Origin: Saccopteryx bilineata
Lineage: Eukaryota; Chordata; Mammalia; Chiroptera; Emballonuridae
Direction of reading: 5' to 3'
Length of the DNA stretch: 64,000 nucleotides
Assembly (NCBI RefSeq): GCF_036850765.1
Contig: NC_089493.1
Location: 14,385,632-14,449,631, forward strand
Positions 35,309 through 48,190 of this stretch are shown in pieces (within the stretch, counting starts at the first letter, position 1; each line of letters begins with the position of its first letter). Made by a program: the position numbers and the translations under genes. A model generated the notes under the pieces. That model was not told the origin of the DNA. It searched no databases and saw only the letters and a list, made by a program, of their open reading frames with translations.

Positions 35309-36552
35309 CCCAATTCTTTTGTTTTGGTTTTTCGAAGCAGGTGTTTAAGGTTTAACCTTCTTCAGGGACAAACTCTGACTGTTGGGGAACTAACTCTGCA
35401 ATATAAAAAATATCTTCATGTTCCGATAGGGCCTGCCTTGTCTGCACTTCAGCCTCGACCCCCTCCGATTCTCTGCTAAGAAGTGTGTCCTTTCTCTCTG
35501 TCTGGACATGTTTATCCTGACGCAATAATTTGAGGGCAAACCTAGTAGTGAGTGTGTATGATAGAATCAGGAGAATTATGGGACGCTGACCTTAGAAAAC
35601 CATCACCGCAATTTGATCCTAGGAGAAAGGCAGTGAATAATTATGCAAATTAGCCAGGAGAAGGAAAAAAACGCGCTCATGGGCCTTATTGGATGAGGGT
35701 GTGAGTTTAGGGTCCGCGGGAAGGAGGAAGTGATGCCGGTGTTGGAAGGACCAGCCCCAGGTTGTCCTGGGACGCCATCCTGTGGTGGGAGGGAGGGGCT
35801 GGCCATCACTACCACCTGGAATGAAGCCCACCTAGACTGTGAGAGCTGAATTTAGACAACAGCCCAGAGACTCCTGTTATCTTTGCCTGAAAGAAATTAT
35901 GGGGGGAAATCCAAAGAGAAATCTCTAGAAGAATATGATCTTCCACCCATATGGAGGGAGATGGTAAAACACAAACAGACACGCCCACCCCTGTGGCTCG
36001 GGCTGTGTGGGGTGAGGTTGAGTGTTTAAGGGCACTACAGCATGGGCCAGTGGGGCCCGTGTGTGAGCACCTGGCGCTGTCAGAACCTCCATCAGCAGGA
36101 CAGTGGAAAGCCACTGGTGTGTACCCCGTGCTCTTCTTCCTCTGGGTTGCTGATGGAGAGGCCCCCAAAATGTCTGCACCTATACAGCAGGTCAGATTCG
36201 TTCCGAACCTGCTCTCTCCCAGCATGTTTGTTCAGGGTGTAGGTGGGAATAAGGATATATTTTTGAAGTACTCTGTTCCCTCCATCTTACCAAACATTTG
36301 ACACCCCCAAAAGCCATCCACAGCTCTGAAACCTGAGGGGACGACACTTTGATTTGTGCTGTCACCTTGATCAAGCCCAGGAGACTCCCACCCCTTCACC
36401 CCCAAGATAACATTTCGACTTCCCTCCTGAAAGGCAGAGTAAACATTCAGGACTGTTTCTGGCAGGGGACTTCTTCCAATTAAAACCCCCACAGTGGGCT
36501 GTCTCCCCTCATTTCATTTTTTCTAAATGGGCAAAGACCTCTTTTAGAAAAT

Positions 36553-36558
36553 AATAAA
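36553..36558 (+). terminator. Candidate internal FOXN3 polyadenylation signal
   Basis: AATAAA followed directly by GT-rich sequence (GCAATGTGTGTGATTT). It could give a 2.7 kb UTR. Another AATAAA at 35123-35128 has a weaker downstream context. No direct evidence of use. Confidence 0.35.
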
Positions 36559-39500
36559 ATGCAATGTGTGTGATTTACTTTTCTGATCTCTTTGAGAAAT
36601 AGATAACTATCTTATAAAAGTGTGTTCTTAACTCCAGAACCACTCTTTTTGCATAAATACCTCATCGGGCAGCTTTCTAAGTGTTATTTTCCTGAGTGTC
36701 CCTCCGCCCCTTCGTCGGGGCCACTGGGAGACTCACAGGGGAAACTTTAGTGAGGGTACTTTTTTCTATTTTTCTTCTGTTTTTGGAGGCATACACATTT
36801 ATGCATAACCAAAACAATGGCTCAATTGTGTTTAACTTTGTATTTCAATTGTTGAGAAGAAAAAAAAAAGTATCGATGTGTATGTGGCCGTTCGTAGTGA
36901 ATTCATTGCAGAATGAGGTTGTCCATGTCCCCTCCAAGCCAAGGGGCAGGAGGCACCCTCTCTTCACCCCCTCCTCCAAGAGCAGTAGAGAATTTAAGCA
37001 CAAGCCTATTTGTGAAAGACTATTTTGCTCAAGTTGTAATTCACTCTAGTCTTGGAATTCCTTCCCAAATGTCAGGTGTTCTTTTAGCTTCCAAACTAGC
37101 ATATGTATCCATTAGTCTGACTTTGACAGTCGCCTGTGCACCATTCAAGAGGTGTGGTGGCTTTGCTTTCATTTCTCCTGCGGGAGAAGTGGCGTTTCAT
37201 GTGTCATTCCAGTATCTCACATACTCACGTGGGGCAGGGGGGAGGGGATCGGGGAACTATAGCAATATTTAAAGATGCTTTGGAAAACAGCCGTGAACAC
37301 TTCCGTACCATGACATCTACAGTGACTTGCTGTTGGCCCTTGGACACGTTTAAGAGAAAGAGACTGTCGCTCTTTTTTCTTAAATGACATACACATAGAC
37401 AGTTATTTTTTATGCTACTACAATTGTCTTTTATCTTTATCTAGTACTACGTGGAAAGGGTTTGTTTGCATCCTAGATTTTTCCCAGCCTTATAATATGC
37501 CATAAGCTCCTACTTCCCCCTCCCCGTCTCGAATCAGTGTACTTTGAAGAGTCCTTTGTTTGGTAAAGCTGTCTGTCCGAAACGAAAATGAACCAAACCC
37601 ACGTTCAGAGGGTGTTTGGAGACAGCTGTGGCAGGTTTCAGACTTGGGGCTGAGTTCTTAAGAAGGAATGTGTCGGAGGCCTTTCCCAAGAACTGGTTTT
37701 TCTTGTAGAGGCATTCAACGTGGGCACGGCAGTTACCGCTGTGGGCGTTCTGGAAGAGGCCGTCTCTGAGTGGTGTTCCTGGCTGAGGGACAACGTCCGA
37801 CTGCGGGTTCCGTAGAGTGAATTCCGCCCGAATGGCTTTTGAGCCCAGCTCATTGCTGGGACACCACGACTGCTCAGTGCCAAGTGCTGCATCCCACACC
37901 GCAAGTGTGGGCCCTTAGCCTCTCATTGAAGGGCTCTTGGAGAAGGAATCAGAGCTGTGTACGAGTGACCTACATGGGAGGGTATTCCCTATGGGACTGG
38001 ATTCTATTCGATGTGACTTCTCTTTCCCTTTAAACTTGATTCAGGTTGGGAGTCCTTTCTTTCTGGTGGATCACAGCTGCCCAGATGTTGCAACTTATTT
38101 TTATGTTTCTGTAGAGAAGTATTTTTTTTTTCCTTTCATCTTCAGGATTTTTGCCACCAAAAGAACACATTTGAACTCTGTGTCCCCTCTTGATTGTGAC
38201 TTACCAGTGTTGACAGTTAAATCCTTAGTGTCATAGGTCCCGGCCCTCCAATACTATATCAAACACTGTTATGCACATAATGCAGCACTGTGATCTAATT
38301 TAAATAATACTTTTTTATTATTTATACTACTATATATAATATACATCAACACTTTTGCTATATAACCTAAGTGGATAACCCTCTCTTAGTTACCTGCCAA
38401 ACTGGGGACTTCGGTTTATATTGCAGTTAACACAGTTACAAAGTTGTAATGGTGTCTTTTTCCCTTTGTAACTGAATGTGTAAATCAAAGTATATACATT
38501 GTGTGGTGTTCCTGTTTCTGGATTTTCACGAGGATTTACACACGGCATTCAGTGTTCTGTATAGACCTGCCTACCTTTGTGAATTCATCTGTTGACCCCT
38601 CTTCCTCAGAGAGAGTGCCCACACTGGTGGCTAACTCCTTGTGTCCTCTCTCTCTTCTACTGGTCATTCTTGAATTAAGCACAGACTCGTCAGCTCAGTT
38701 GCTTTATCATCCAAATGCGTGTGACCTTGCCATTCTTCCACAGTTCCCACAAACAAGTGCTAGCTTCACTGACAAAAAAAAAAAAATTAAGGGAGGAAAA
38801 GACAAATTTTGAAAACAATCCATCTTTTAACAGCCGAAACCGATATGTCTATGGTGCTGTCTCCTGCTGTCTGTCGTACTTTTAAAATCAGACCTAGGTG
38901 GAAGGTCACTTTCTGACTCAACTGTGATGTGCTCACAAGGACTCTTCCTGTTTGTTTCGTTAGCGCTGAAATCAAGACTGTTTATTTGGGATATACGCCA
39001 CAGTGCTTTCCACTGTGCTTCGTTTGCGAAAGTGGAGAACAGCCTTCCCTGCTTTCGCAAATAATTAATATTCCATATTGGATTCTCAAAGACTTCGATA
39101 TGGTGAGCCTATCAAACCTAGAAATTGTATTTCATTCTTTCATGACTGTGGCCTGAGTTCCCCAACACTCTCCCCATCCCCGCCCCCCCAAGTTTTTTTT
39201 TTTCAGAAGAAATCTAGCACCATTTCAGTTCTCTATAAACATTCAGCTTTTTCCTGAGTATGTACATTGAGGCCATCAGAGCTCATAGCTGATTCAGTAA
39301 GTTTCACACTGTGTCATTCACACTCACTACTTACACTGCCATGCTGACAATGTCCAGGATCAAGTATCCGTGTGTGTCTGGGAGGCATTCTACACATGTA
39401 CCTTTGTTCTTTGTATTCTCTTGATTCTGTAACACTTCGGAGTTTTGTTGTTTGTTTTACAGAACAATAACAGTGATAAAGCAATCAGAAGACCAAGAGG

Positions 39501-39899
39501 TTTACGATCAGTGCTTAGGGGGTCGTCCGACCTTAGCTGGCCGATAGACCTACATGGCCAAATTAATTCACTAGAGTAATAATTTTTTTTCAGAAGCCAA
39601 TTTTCTTTTCTGTATTTTCTGTATGAAACTGCCAATATCATGGTTAGAAAGGGAGAACCGTAGAGGAGAAGGAAGGCGATGTTCAGTGGCGTTCGCGCTA
39701 TGGAGCAGTGTGGAGGCAGCACAGTCAGCCGAACTCGAGGGACCTGATGGTGTTGCTTTGGAGGCATCCATAACTTGCATTTCGCATTCTTCATATGTAA
39801 TCATATTGCCAAAGACAAACTATTTCATCATTTATTGTAAATAACACTTTCCCCCCGAACCTACCATAAAGTTTCTGTGATGTATTGTCTTCCAGTTGC

Positions 39900-39905
39900 A
39901 ATAAA
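39900..39905 (+). terminator. FOXN3: Probable distal FOXN3 polyadenylation signal
   Basis: AATAAA in the context GTTGCAATAAAAATTACTG. Cleavage is expected near 39918-39925, and a GT-rich downstream element (GTGGTTTTGTGTGC) lies at about 39939-39952. Repeat insertions resume beyond this point. Confidence 0.75.
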
Positions 39906-40992
39906 AATTACTGAGTTGCATCAATTGCAGGTTCGGGCCACGTGGTTTTGTGTGCACTGCGTCTCTGTCTGCGCAGGCTGAGCCGTGAGTGCCCGTCTGC
40001 CCTGGGGTGTGCCGTGTGTGTCAGTCCGCAGTGCGGGTCGTGGATGGGCTCACTGCACCCGTCCTCACGCGGGCTTTCCTTTGGTGGGATGTCACATGCC
40101 TTCTGCAACGACGGAAGTGGGCGGCCCAAGGCTGGGCTCCCCCGTGGGTCTTGGGAATTCCAGCACTGGTCTGAGCAGTTGCTGGACAGCAGGCTTTCCA
40201 CCGTGGGCCTAGGAGCCGGTGGTTCAGACAGCATGCTTTTCATTCGGAAGTTGTCAAGTGATAAACTAAAAACTATGTTAGGACTGGAACCTGCTAACCT
40301 ATCACACGTCCCGAGGGTTTCTTGTAATCACTTTCCTAATCCTTGGATGTGACCACTGAAATATCCTCTCCGCCCAACACACACACCAAGGGCCGGCAAG
40401 ACGCTGGTGGGAGGGAGAAGTGGCTGGGACAAGTGAGAGGTTACAGTGCTGTCGCCACGCTGGAGGGGTGGTGTTCCCACAGAGCTTTGCTGGTTCCTCT
40501 TGTGATAGTTTTGTGTTGCAGTGCGCTCAGTAGACCCGTAACCCCGGCAGAGCTGCTGCTCCCCTCCTGCTGGGCCCCCATTCGCTGGTGTCTGGGAAGC
40601 CCAGGCTGTGCCTCCTGTGGTCAGGGCAGTACTGCAAGGTGAGTGGTCACCTAGGGGTCCCGTGTCTGCCAGCCATCCTGCCCTCTGTTTCCATGGCAGG
40701 AATCACCTTCAAAACTGCTGTTTCCTCATAGTTCATTTTCAATATTGGGGAACAGTTGATGGGGAAGGAAAACAGGATGTCATTTGGATCAGATCTAATG
40801 GATCAGGTAGCTGGCCAAGTTCAGTGATGCTTAAGGACAAACATAAAGCATGGCTCCCATAAAACAGCCCACCTCAAACGTTTTCTGTAAGCGAATCTCA
40901 AAGTTGTGAGACAGGAGACACTACTTAGAGCATCATAATATACGCCTGAGGGAACCAGGTCAAAATGATAACACCTCCAAAATTCTGATCTG

Positions 40993-41326
40993 GCCTGACT
41001 GGGCAGTGGAGCAGTGGATTGAGCGTTGGACTGGACTGGGATGCGGAGGACCCAGGTTCGAGACCCCGAGGTGGCTGGCTTGAGCACAGGCTCATCTGGT
41101 TTGAGCAAAAAGCTCACCAGCTTGGACCCAAAGCCCCTGGCTTCACCAAGGGGTTACTTGGACTGCTAAAGGCCCACAGTCAAGGCACATATGAGAAAGC
41201 AATCAATGAACAACTAAGGATCCACAATGAAAAACTGATGATTGATGCTTCTCATCTCTCTCCGTTCCTGTCTGTCTGTCCCTATCTATCCTTCTCTCTG
41301 ACTCTCTCTCTCTGTCAAAAAAAAAA
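40993..41326 (+). mobile_element. Long bat tRNA SINE (about 330 bp), second type
   Basis: The head has 'gcagtggagcagtggattga' and a B-box-like GGTTCGAGACC, then a long body with 'atgagaaagcaatcaatgaa', a CT-rich stretch and a poly-A tail. The target-site duplication AAAATTCTGATCTG lies at about 40979-40992 and 41327-41340. A truncated antisense relative lies at 52.14 kb. Confidence 0.85.
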
Positions 41327-42378
41327 AAAATTCTGATCTGACCTCCAGGGTACACTGACCAACCCACAGAAGGGAACAAAAGTTGGGCAGGGGCTTGTTA
41401 CCTGCCGTGATCGGAGGGCCTTTGGGCTACAGTGTGGTTTCAGTGGGGAAGATAGAATTGAAATGACACTACATGACAATCAAATAAACTGCCACCAAAA
41501 GCAAGTTGTTTGTGTTCACGGGCTACCCCCAGGAGGCAGTTGGCTTTTTTTAATTCAAGAAGCATTCATTTGGCCCCAACTCCCTCCCAATGACTGCTGG
41601 GTGACAGTGACAAGGGAAGCCAGCCTTCAAGGGTCTCGGAAGCGAATGGAAGAGAAGCCCTGAGTTGCTCTGGGAGGCATATGTCCGGGTGCTTACGTGG
41701 CACACCAGGGGGGCGGGGCCAGTCTCTCTGGGGCGGAGCTTCCTGAGGGGTAAGCAATGGCAATCGCAGAAATAGTTCCGAGTATCACCAGGTGACTGAT
41801 GGGAAAGGACATCCCTCGGTGAGTCCCTCGCTGTTTCTGTGCGTGTTCAATCACTGTGTTCACCTGCCTCCCTATCCGGATTCTCTGTCCTCATCCAAGT
41901 GGTACCACAGCCGTCGCCTCCTCCCTCAGTTCACACTCCAGTTTAAGCAATGACCAATGTCTTCATTTTGTTAAAAACAGTTTGGTGCGAATGCGAAGTA
42001 AAATACAATCAAAGGTATTAAAAAGCTCCCGCTCATAAGCTGCCACGGTTTGATTCTAGCATCTGCGGTCCCACGCAGTGCATGTGGTTGGGGATGTCCT
42101 GTGTTTCCTTGGAGCCAAACTCAAGCTTCGGGACTCAAACTTGATGATGTCACTATTTGCTGCAGAGATGACTTATTTGCATATTTAAATAATCTACAAG
42201 CTCTCTGATTTTAAGTGATCTAGATGTAGGCTGTATGTTTAAAAATGTTTTCCTGGACGATTGAAAACATTTTCTGAAAACAGCAGATGACACTGTCTTC
42301 AAAAGCTGTGTGACTCCTCAGGGCAGTGACCCCGCCCCCAGGTACCTCAGGTGTGTGCTGATGCTGCGCTGGTGGAGT

Positions 42379-42397
42379 GGGGCGGGGCGGGGCGGGG
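42379..42397 (+). promoter_or_regulatory. Triple GC-box / G-quadruplex motif
   Basis: Four GGGG runs separated by single C bases, giving three overlapping Sp1-type GGGGCGGGG sites and a textbook G-quadruplex pattern. A further CCCCGCCCCC occurs about 50 bases upstream. There is no nearby gene start that I can support. Confidence 0.45.
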
Positions 42398-42689
42398 CCG
42401 CTGCCCCGACCGGTTTCTCCTCCTCTTGATTGCACTCCCTGATGAAAGAACAGTGGTCTTTCTTTATACAGTCTTCTAGAAAGTTCTGAACAAATGACGG
42501 CTATTTCAGAGGGAGTCTGGCGTGACGAGGAGGCTTTTGTGTATGAACTGGAAGCTCAGGTCACGCACCCCACTTCTCGGATCGCCTAGCAATTATCTGG
42601 CCCTATATGTGCACCAACATAAATGTTTTGACCATTTTTTCCCCTTTGGGATATGTAAGGCCAGCAGTTGCCACCGTCACAGCCAGGCA

Positions 42690-43235
42690 GGTGCAGGTTT
42701 ATATTAGAATCGAACAGACCATAAAGAAACCAAGGAGTCGAAAACTGGTGGACCCTCCCTTTATTCTAGCCTCGCACCTGGCCGGCGAGTGAAAAACACA
42801 CTGGGCACCAAAACCCACTCACAAATTTCAGTTCCACAACCAGAAGAATCTTCTCCCAGTTTTTCCAGAATCAAAGGCCCCCACCTGCTCAGTCACCTCT
42901 GGTTCCCCATCTGCCAGTATGGCTTCTTACTCTCTGCACAAACTGGCTTTTCCTTCAGCACCCTGCCACCTTGGCTGCTTCTTTCTCTCCAGCACTCTTC
43001 CTCCCTGCTCTCACTCTGCAAAAACATGGCCCCTTTCTTCCTCCTTCTTCTTCTCCTTAAACTTTTTGGAGCAAAACCCCTCCTCCAGCAAACATTAGCA
43101 TAACAAAGCCCCTTCCCAAGCAGGATGGTAATTAGCAGTTTCACCTGGCAGCATCATTCATGTGAGCAGCAGCCATCTTTAACAAAGTGAGCATAAAAAT
43201 CACATTTTACAAACTTATTTGCCCAACAGAATACA
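42690..43235 (-). mobile_element. Possible solo LTR or LTR fragment, antisense
   Basis: A block that reads like an endogenous retroviral LTR I have seen in bat sequence. It has a purine/pyrimidine-rich middle ('cttcctccttcttcttctcc' near 43036), a region near 42750 resembling a promoter-proximal part in reverse, and TG/CA-type ends (near 42692 and 43230). No target-site duplication is clear and there are no viral genes. Family assignment is a guess. Confidence 0.35.
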
Positions 43236-44029
43236 AAACTATGGGTTCAGGAACTGGGTAAAAACATGTCTTCTTAAAAAAAAAAGGAAAGAAAAACTCG
43301 TAAGTGAACAAATCCGTTTATTAAATGTTCACCTCTTCCCTTTGTTCCGTGTGCATAAATAAACCTTCCCAGAACAGCACCTTTCAATAGTGCTGTTTGC
43401 AGGACTTCCTTGATTCACCAGTGTTCCTGAGAATTTTGGGATAACGCATCCTAATGGCTTGAGAACTGTTTTATGTTAACTCCCTAACAAAGTGCTTATG
43501 GAGCACATGGCTAAATCTCCTTCAAATTACAGCCGTTTATTTGAGAGGGATCAAGGAATCCTATTTCTTTTTATCTGTTACTCATTTCAGAACCGACTTC
43601 TAAACACCTGCAATGTGGAAGAAGTGCGGTGTGGTGGGGGGAGTCTGGGAACACGGCAGCAGCTGATCCCCTAATCCTTCTGGGCGACGGGCTCTTTAGT
43701 AAGTGGGTCATTCTGTTCATCCTGAAACTGGACGGGACATCAGAGACCATTGAACAAACTCCCTACATGACAGAGCAGGCGGCCGAGGCGCAGAACAAGT
43801 CCAAGGATTTTCCCAGGATGACCCATCTAGCTCATGGCAGAGCTAGACATAAAAAAAGTAAAATGTCCTTCCTCTGTCATGTCCACCCGCTCGTATGGAA
43901 TTATAATCATCACCTCTGTAGACTTCTGGAGCCCGTCAGTCCCCCATGTATACACACTCAACCTCCTGTCCTAGGCCTTTCCTATAAGCTACAGTGAAAA
44001 TGACTGTCTTTTAAAAGGATACATAGCAT

Positions 44030-44440
44030 CTCCATTGAGTGGTGGCCTGTCGTCTCCAACGGTTGCCTTACTTCTCGTTGTTTAAATTGCTTCCAGGTTC
44101 TGTTACAAGTAGTACCATGAGGAACATCAGGTGTGTGAGCATTTGCATATTTTCAACTTGTCTTTGGTTCAGCAGCCTACTAGACTACTGGAACAAGAGG
44201 ACAGTCGTATCAATGTCACAGCTCTTCACGTTCCGGCTTTGCCGGAGACCTCAGTGCCAACCACAGCGCGTGAAAAGCTCAGTCTCATCACACCCTTACC
44301 AGGATTGGAATTTATTTTTCTCTTCAGCTTTTGCTAGCAGACAAAGATAGGGCTTTATTGCTATTTGAATTTTTATTTAATGACTAGCAAAGTTACAATA
44401 TTTTCCATATATTTGCTGACCATTTATTTTTCCTTTTTCT
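44030..44440 (-). mobile_element. Degenerate antisense LINE fragment
   Basis: Resembles the reverse strand of an old L1 3' UTR ('gctatttgaatttttattta', 'tttgctgaccatttatttt'). Boundaries are unclear. Confidence 0.4.
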
Positions 44441-45639
44441 GAGTCAGCTGTAACTGACTCCAAGAGTTCCAAAGAGAAGGAAATGAGCTTCTTAGTCTCC
44501 TTTCTACAAGGCTCCTGATGAGCTCTTAAATGGTGCCAGGCTGACAAGCACGTCACCTGACCCCAGAAGGTGCTTCCAGCTTCAGACCCTCTAATTGGCC
44601 TTATATTGAGGCAAAACCCCTTTTCCTGAAAACGTTTACCTGAAAGTCCTGGGACTAGCCTGGAAAACCACAAAAAATGCAAATTTCAGTCATCTTGCAC
44701 ATGGCAACCATTTATATGTTTGAAACAAGAATAATCTCCTCCCTGAGTCTTTTTTAGAATACGTGGTCTGAGCTCTGTCTATGGTTGCGCTCCGCTCGGG
44801 ACATGTCCCGATTTGTGCTCCGAACAGAGCTGGAAACAGGTACGGTTTGATGACAAGAAACCAGCACTTCCTCTGTTCTCGATCCTTTATTTCTGTTCAT
44901 GTAACCAAAGACTAAACTCAGTTTTTCAGAAGTCTCGTCATACCACACTGATTTGCAGTGAACTTGCTGTTCACTGAAGTGACTCAGTCGCGGCTCTTGG
45001 CATACTTTTCCAGACACTGGTTTTAGAGCAGAGTACAGAACTTTATGTTCACCTCTATGACAGTCACCTCCTTAGGTCTGGCCCGTGGCTCCAGGTCAGC
45101 TGAGATTAGCCATGGGGAGAGGGTGTCACCCAAACAATGACTTTCCCTCCAGATATCATTGGATCACAAATGTGAAAATGTCTTTTTTTTTTTTATATTG
45201 ATTCAGACTAAGCTGGGGCCAGGCAGCATGGTGCTGGAGACCCCCTCATAGGTCAAGTTTCAGCTCACTCAGTACCGCCCGAGGACCATCACTCAACTAG
45301 GTACACATGCACCTGGCTGAATGAAGATATAGCTTACATTTCCCGTGCCATCAAAAGTTTGTCAGATGTGTCCTTGAGCTCCAGGTATAAATCCATACTC
45401 TTCCGTTATTAAAAAAAAAAAGAAGAAGGAAATAAAGTCATACTCTATGCTAATATGAATTATGCAAATTTGATATAAGGCAGTGGAAAAGAATAAAGTT
45501 TCCAGTTAATGTACAAAACTTGAAATAATGTAAATCCTACTTTATTCCTATTGGGATTAATCTTGATTTATGTATGTATTAAATGATATGAGGTCTTAAG
45601 AAACATATCCCTCATATAAAAAGCAACCACAATCTATTC

Positions 45640-45765
45640 AACCATTTCACTTATTCATTCACTTGCTATGTTTTTGTATTGAATTTATTGGGGTGGCATT
45701 GGTTAGTAAAGTTATATGGGTTTCAGGTGTACTCACTCACTATATCTTAGTGAGCCCGAGCTGGC
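45640..45765 (-). mobile_element. L1 3'-end-like fragment
   Basis: Contains 'attgaatttattggggtggc' followed by 'ggtttcaggtgtac', wording seen at the 3' ends of laurasiatherian L1s in reverse. Short and diverged. Confidence 0.45.
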
Positions 45766-46080
45766 TTCCCTGCCAGGAGCTTGCAGACCATTCTTGTAAC
45801 AGTCCCTGCAAGACTCTTGTCCAGGGCGGCGCTGAGACTATGGATCTACGGTTTGCAGACACTGTGTTCTGTTTACAATCAAGAAGTTTCAGCATAATCC
45901 TTAGTGGTATTTCTTCACTCTGTGCCTGCCTATTTAGAGGACTTTCATACCAAGTGTGGAGTTAGCCTCAACTATAATGCATTCAAAATAATGGGATTCT
46001 TTAAAAAAAAAAGAAAAGAAAGAAAGTTGAGTTTGGTTATTCATTCTGAATTACTAACACCTTACCCAGCATGGCCTATA

Positions 46081-46322
46081 TACACTGCTCACAAAATTAG
46101 GGGATCAGGGACCGTGCAGAGATACTCCGGTACTTTCAGCCTTTTGTATAGCGCATTATCACCAATGAAATAAAAGTTGGTTTTGCATCTTATTTGCATA
46201 ATCAAACAACTTTAACTTGCCGTTGGCTTTTCTGATGTTCTTATTTAATAAAAGAAATCAAATGCTTTTTTTATTGTTTCATATTCATGTTGAAATATCC
46301 ACTAATTTTTGTGAACATTGTA
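46081..46322. mobile_element. Tc1/mariner-type MITE, about 240 bp
   Basis: The left end TACACTGCTCACAAAATTAG and reversed right end TACAATGTTCACAAAAATTA form inverted repeats. A TA precedes the left end; the right flank has decayed. The interior is A/T-rich and non-coding. Confidence 0.72.
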
Positions 46323-46439
46323 CTTAAGCATCCAGAACTTCAAACAGTGTGGAAGGCTATCCCCAAGCCGGAAGGGATAGAGAAGAAATTAAGGAAGAAA
46401 GAGATTTCCGAAGTTTACAGATAGAGTCTCTCCTCCATG

Positions 46440-46545
46440 CTCATGGTCAACCCACACTTGTGGAGCAACTGCTCCGTGCCAGACCTCATCAGTGCTGGTG
46501 GCACAGATGAAAGCTCTGGTTCCTACCTTCAGGTATGATCACCGT
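46440..46545. repeat. L2-like relic
   Basis: Contains 'gagcaactgctccgtgccag', then 'cacagatgaaagctctggtt' and 'cctaccttcagg', similar to L2 3' wording. Very old. Confidence 0.45.
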
Positions 46546-47589
46546 CTGAATCCAGCTGTGGTGATTAACAGGTAATCGGTATCAGTGGCAGCAGTGGGTG
46601 GTCTTTTCTAGACAGAAAACTACTGGTTGCAAAGATCTGCCTCTCCCTAGAATCTCCTCTTTCCTGTCTCCTGGTGGGAAGATTGATAAGGACCTGTTTG
46701 CCACCTGCAGACGTGGCCACCCTTCCCGTGGACGAATAAATGATTTCTCTCCAAGCTGATCCTTGTTTCTTTCTCTTCGGCACGATGCTGGAAGTCGGTG
46801 CGGAGCCATCGTGGTGTGCTGGCCAGGTTCTCCATCTTTGGGTGGTGCTGCAGCTGCAGCCAGCAGGGGCAGGGCAACACCCTCCTCCCACAGAGCCCCG
46901 GACCCAGAAATGTCAGCGCTCAAAGGGCTCCTGCAGCTTCGGGCAGACAGAGCCAGTGGGGAAGAGACAGCCCCAGGGCCCCAGGGGCTCCCCCTTCTCG
47001 CAGGCCAGCCCAGCCTCCTCGCCGGCTGCTTGTGGACGGGCACAGAGGTGGGGAGAGGGGGCACAAGCTGGGCTGCCCCACCCTCTGGCCGGGCCACGGA
47101 TTCCTGCTTCTCCGACGCAGACTGGCCACACCAGAGCCCGTTGCCACGTGGGAAATCACACCACGGCGACTCTCCACACCGACGCCCTCGGCTTGGCTAA
47201 GTCAGAATCCTCAAATCATAACTGGGGGGACAATCGATTCTCTTGTCTGGCTCTTAATGACAATCAATTCTCTCTCTGGCTCTTTGCTAAGTAAGTGTCA
47301 CTGAAAACAATTGCATTCTGTGAACCTGGTCGCTGGCCTTGAATTTGCAGCTTCCTCCAGCCGATGGGAGTCAGAGCATCTTGTCATGGTCTGTTCCCAG
47401 TCAGTCACGCAGCGTGCTCGGCGGTACAATTAATGTTCTTTCCGGTCTGTTTTTTCAGGCAATGTGGCAGCTCCATTAATCAGAGAAGAAAGTCCACCCG
47501 CGTGCACAGGCTCTAAGGGACGGGCTGGGGAAAGTCTGGGTGCTGGCTGAACCCAAAAAGATGAGGCAGACTGGCTGTGTCAGATAGAC

Positions 47590-47775
47590 TAGACTTCCAG
47601 TCCCAGTTTTGCTCTTCACCAGCTGTGTGACCTTGGGCAAATCAGCCACCCTCTCTGAGGCTCTGTTTTAGCATTTATAGACTGGGATAATAATAAGATT
47701 GATAAGAGGAATAAATGGGACAATACATGAGAAAGGGGGTTAATAGATGTGTCACATCTAAGAAACTCAGTAAGT
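47590..47775 (+). repeat. MIR SINE relic
   Basis: A well-preserved sense MIR: 'caccagctgtgtgaccttgg', 'gcaaatcagccaccctctct', 'tagactgggataataataag' and a tail to about 47775. Confidence 0.9.
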
Positions 47776-47829
47776 TGTCGTTATTATTTTATCTTTGGGA
47801 ATCTCAGAACGGCATAATCCAGACTCCAT

Positions 47830-48190
47830 CTGTGCTGATGCTGAGCAATTCAGGAGCCACTAGCCACCTGGGGCCGCCATGGTAGAGCAGCTGAAGTATA
47901 GATCTAAGTTAAGATGTTCTCGAAGTGTGCTGGATTTCTAAGAGTTAATATGAAAAGGAGAATGTAAAATATCTCAATACCTTTTTAAAAAATACTTTTA
48001 AAATACTGATTACATGTTACAATAGTATTTAGACATACAGGGTTAAACAAAATACGTTACTAAAATGAATTGCACCTATTTCTTTTAGTTTTTTGTTTTG
48101 TTTTGTTTTGTTTTTTGAGATGCTACTCCTAGAAAATTTTCAATTACATATGTGGCTCAAATTCTATTTCTCTTGAACAGCATTATTTTA
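47830..48190. mobile_element. hAT-Charlie type relic (MER58/MER33-like)
   Basis: Follows a known mammalian hAT-Charlie non-autonomous element: 'gagccactagccacctgggg', 'gaatgtaaaatatctcaata', 'attacatgttacaatagtat', 'gggttaaacaaaatacgtta' and 'aattacatatgtggctcaaa', ending near GAACAGCAT. The family number is uncertain. Confidence 0.6.

Larger units (their letters stand above)
33849..39920 (+). other. FOXN3: FOXN3 3' UTR
   Basis: About 6.1 kb after the stop codon, without any SINE, LINE or MITE that I can recognise, in contrast to the DNA on both sides. It contains poly-T stretches (33951-34010, 35258-35310), a CA/GA microsatellite (34662-34711), several AT-rich ATTTA-type motifs and a Pumilio-type TGTAAATA at 39836-39843. 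The end is set by AATAAA at 39900-39905. A long 3' UTR fits what is known of human FOXN3. The exact cleavage point is inferred. Confidence 0.75.

Noticed and set aside
43720..43855. Possible old SINE wording around 'catctagctcatggcagagct'
   Set aside because: Only a short stretch resembles a MIR-type tail; too little to support a call.
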